Part shown: piece after piece, positions 23,747 to 25,209 of the stretch | Numbering within the stretch: the stretch's first letter is position 1 | Layout of the letters: the number at the start of each line of letters is the position of its first letter | DNA from: an uncultured Anaerococcus sp. | GTDB taxonomy: Bacteria > Bacillota > Clostridia > Tissierellales > Peptoniphilaceae | Assembly: GCF_947253225.1 (NCBI RefSeq) | Contig: NZ_CAMXYR010000022.1 | Location: 1-25,209 of the forward strand | Length of the DNA: 25,209 nucleotides | Direction of reading: 5' to 3' | Notes under the pieces: generated by a model | The model's database searches: none | What the model saw: only the letters and a program-made list of their open reading frames with translations | What the model was told of the DNA's origin: nothing | Program-made: the position numbers and the translations under genes

Positions 23747-23761
23747 GTTTTTTTCGAAAAG

Positions 23762-23809
23762 TGTAAAAATAATTAACATTTCCTCCATAATTAGTTACAA
23801 AATGTTAAT
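23762..23809 (-). terminator. Likely terminator of rnpB
   Basis: ATTAACATTT (minus strand, 23809-23800) pairs with AAATGTTAAT (23781-23772) over an 18-nt loop and is followed by a T-rich tail including TTTTT. It begins about 12 nt after the mature 3' end of RNase P RNA. Confidence 0.7.
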
Positions 23810-23821
23810 AATTATATGTAG

Positions 23822-24160
23822 TGGAGCAAATCTATAAGCCGTGTTCTGTCTTGGATAATCATCTGTCTAGGCTTACTGTCACCAATAAGCTCAAGCGAAC
23901 TACCATACTGGACCGTGTCGAGCAAACATCCTACTGTCCCTTTCGTTCTTGCACCGGATGGGGTTTACATAGCCTATCTATCACTAGATAGCTGGTGAGC
24001 TCTTACCTCGCCATTCCAACCTTACCAGCCTAGGCTGGCGGTATACTTTCTGTTGCACTTGCCTGAAGATCACTCCTACTTGACGTTATCAAGCATCCTC
24101 GCTCTGTGGTGCACGGACTTTCCTCGTGGTTTTACCCCCGCGATTATCCGACTTACTCCA
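23822..24160 (-). ncRNA. rnpB: RNase P RNA (A-type)
   Basis: The catalytic RNA of RNase P, which matures tRNA 5' ends. Read on the minus strand it carries the conserved blocks GAGGAAAGTCCGTGC near the 5' side, GGTAAGGTTGGAATGGCG and GGTAAGAGCTCACCAG in the middle, and ACAGAACACGGCTTA near the 3' end. The P1 helix can be drawn: GGAGTAAGTC (24159-24150) pairs with GATTTGCTCC (23832-23823), with two G-U pairs. The roughly 340-nt length and the block order fit the ancestral A class rather than the Bacillus B class. It has its own promoter just after the nif3-family gene, and a likely terminator. Confidence 0.95.
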
Positions 24161-24165
24161 GTTTT

Positions 24166-24193
24166 ATTTTACCTCATAATTTAAGGCAGACAA
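24166..24193 (-). promoter_or_regulatory. Promoter of rnpB
   Basis: On the minus strand TTGTCT (24193-24188) and TAAAAT (24171-24166) are 16 nt apart. The predicted start, 6-8 nt after the -10, coincides with the base of the P1 helix. The -35 lies directly behind the nif3-family stop codon. Confidence 0.75.
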
Positions 24194-24194
24194 A

Positions 24195-24965
24195 TTAAAA
24201 AAACTTTCTGAATGAGTCTTCTTTAGAATAAGTAATAACTTTCCCATCTATATTTTTTTCAATAACATCTTTGAGCATGTATATAACATGGTTTTCGCTT
24301 GCAAAATGACCTGCATCTACTATTATTATCCCTTCATTAGAAAGATCCATCCCATCGTGATATCTCACATCTCCAGTGAGCATCAAATCGCAAGATTTAT
24401 TTATAGCATCTCTAATCAGCTCACCCCCAGCTCCTCCACAAACAGCAATTTTTCTTATTTTCTTATCAGTTTCTCCATAAACTACTAGGCCTTCTGCCTT
24501 TAGGACTTCTTTGATTTCTTTGATGAAATCATCTGCGTCTTTTTCCTTGATATACCCGTACCTACCAAGGCCTATATCTTTTCCGTTTTCTAAAACCTCA
24601 GTATTTTCTATCCCCAGAATTTTACATAAATTATCATTCAAACCACCCCAAGCAATGTCTAAATTAGTATGAAAAGCATAAATTGTTAGATCATTTTTTA
24701 TGGCCATCTCTAGTCTCTTATAAAAATTTTTACTTAAATCAATTGTCTTAGCTCCTGAAAAAAGATAAGGGTGGTGGGTTATTATTAAATTGCAATCATT
24801 AGCTAGGGCCTTTTCAATTCCTTTTTCCTCAAGATCTAAGGAAACAAGGACATTTTTAACTTCCTTGTTAGGATTTCCTAGTTGAAGACCAGAATTATCC
24901 CAAGATTCTTGGAGATAAAAGGGATATTTTTCCTCTAATTTTTCTATTAATTCTCTAATTTCCAT
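24195..24965 (-). CDS. NIF3/DUF34-family metal-binding protein
   Basis: The 256-residue protein has the NIF3 signatures: WDNSGLQLGNP near the N terminus, the metal-binding pair H64-H65 in ITHHPYLF, HTNLDIAWGGLNDNL, and a C-terminal LTGDVRYHDG followed by DAGHFASE. Homologues form toroidal hexamers with a dinuclear metal centre. Their reaction is unsettled; GTP cyclohydrolase-like and metal-chaperone roles have been proposed. This is the short form without the middle insert found in some Bacillus homologues. It overlaps the end of trmK by 19 nt, the usual trmK-nif3 pair. Confidence 0.93.
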   Translation of the reverse strand: MEIRELIEKLEEKYPFYLQESWDNSGLQLGNPNKEVKNVLVSLDLEEKGIEKALANDCNLIITHHPYLFSGAKTIDLSKNFYKRLEMAIKNDLTIYAFHTNLDIAWGGLNDNLCKILGIENTEVLENGKDIGLGRYGYIKEKDADDFIKEIKEVLKAEGLVVYGETDKKIRKIAVCGGAGGELIRDAINKSCDLMLTGDVRYHDGMDLSNEGIIIVDAGHFASENHVIYMLKDVIEKNIDGKVITYSKEDSFRKFF

Positions 24966-25209
24966 AATTTTCTAACCTCATCAATAGCTTCTAATCTCTC
25001 ATCAATCCTATCAAGACCTCGATTATCTTTAGCATTTTCTATAATAGCTTTTCTGAAGGCTTGATTTTTATTGTAATCTTCTTGCAATTTCTCTTCTAAC
25101 AACCTACTTTTATTTTTTATATCATCCTTACCATAATAAGTTTCAGCAAGAGTTAACTTACTAGTTTTTCCATAGCACGCCTTGATAATATCATAATACT
25201 TCCCATTTT
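24947..25209 (-). CDS. trmK: tRNA (adenine-N1-)-methyltransferase TrmK, 3' part
   Basis: An open frame enters from the right edge (first full codon at 25207) and ends with TAA at 24947. The 86 visible residues begin NGKYYDIIKACYGK and continue into a Lys/Glu-rich helical tail ending RKLWKLEN. This matches the C-terminal end of TrmK (YqfN), the SAM-dependent enzyme that methylates A22 of tRNA; the catalytic domain lies outside the window. The name rests on this tail and on its overlap with the nif3-family gene, its usual partner. Confidence 0.75.
   Translation of the reverse strand, partial: NGKYYDIIKACYGKTSKLTLAETYYGKDDIKNKSRLLEEKLQEDYNKNQAFRKAIIENAKDNRGLDRIDERLEAIDEVRKLWKLEN

Noticed and set aside
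23564..23760. Cyclic-di-AMP (ydaO-type) riboswitch upstream of the hydrolase gene
   Set aside because: Such riboswitches often precede NlpC/P60 genes, but the promoter lies only about 65 nt from the start codon, so the leader is too short, and the conserved core is absent.

Overview
The window is a low-G+C (about one third G+C by eye), densely packed, almost entirely minus-strand piece of a Firmicutes chromosome. Gene families (clostridial 2[4Fe-4S] ferredoxin, PSP1/RicT, DarA, NlpC/P60 hydrolase with SH3 domains, A-type RNase P RNA) and protein style suggest an anaerobic coccus of the Peptoniphilaceae (Anaerococcus/Peptoniphilus-like). That placement is inference. It is core chromosome, with no complete mobile element, CRISPR array or phage gene.

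The minus-strand genes are given here in transcription order, from high to low coordinates. At the right edge, the 3' end of trmK overlaps a nif3-family gene. Next comes rnpB (RNase P RNA) with its own promoter and terminator, then a regulatory region (23563-23760) driving a secreted NlpC/P60 peptidoglycan hydrolase, then a divergent folD-like gene. The plus-strand tpx gene converges on folD across one long palindrome that starts in the tpx stop codon and ends in the folD stop codon. A divergent promoter region separates tpx from the ribosomal protein L25/Ctc gene. A tmk-darA-holB-ricT operon follows, apparently from a leaderless start, then a small ferredoxin gene, a plus-strand tRNA-Thr(CGT), and a monocistronic-looking membrane protein of unknown function.

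From 15160 to 177 lies a long housekeeping run: tex-proS, fba, rho, rpmE, then prmC-prfA-CDF transporter-tsaC/sua5-upp-murA-recD2-comF. The neighbourhood fba/rho/rpmE/prfA/prmC/sua5/upp resembles the ywj-ywk-ywl region of Bacillus. It combines translation termination (RF1 and its methylase PrmC), transcription termination (Rho), tRNA modification, pyrimidine salvage, cell wall precursor synthesis and DNA repair.

The most useful non-routine signals are regulatory or are altered family members. There is an exact match to the WalR (YycF) consensus just upstream of a near-consensus promoter for the NlpC/P60 gene. The thiol peroxidase keeps only its peroxidatic cysteine. The FolD homologue has lost several signature residues. 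Two genes start at TTG in the codon directly after an in-frame upstream stop. Four genes (tex, rho, prmC, folD) have start codons about 11-31 nt after a terminator-like hairpin, with no room for a promoter between. Positions 1-176 and 16593-16775 show no gene.
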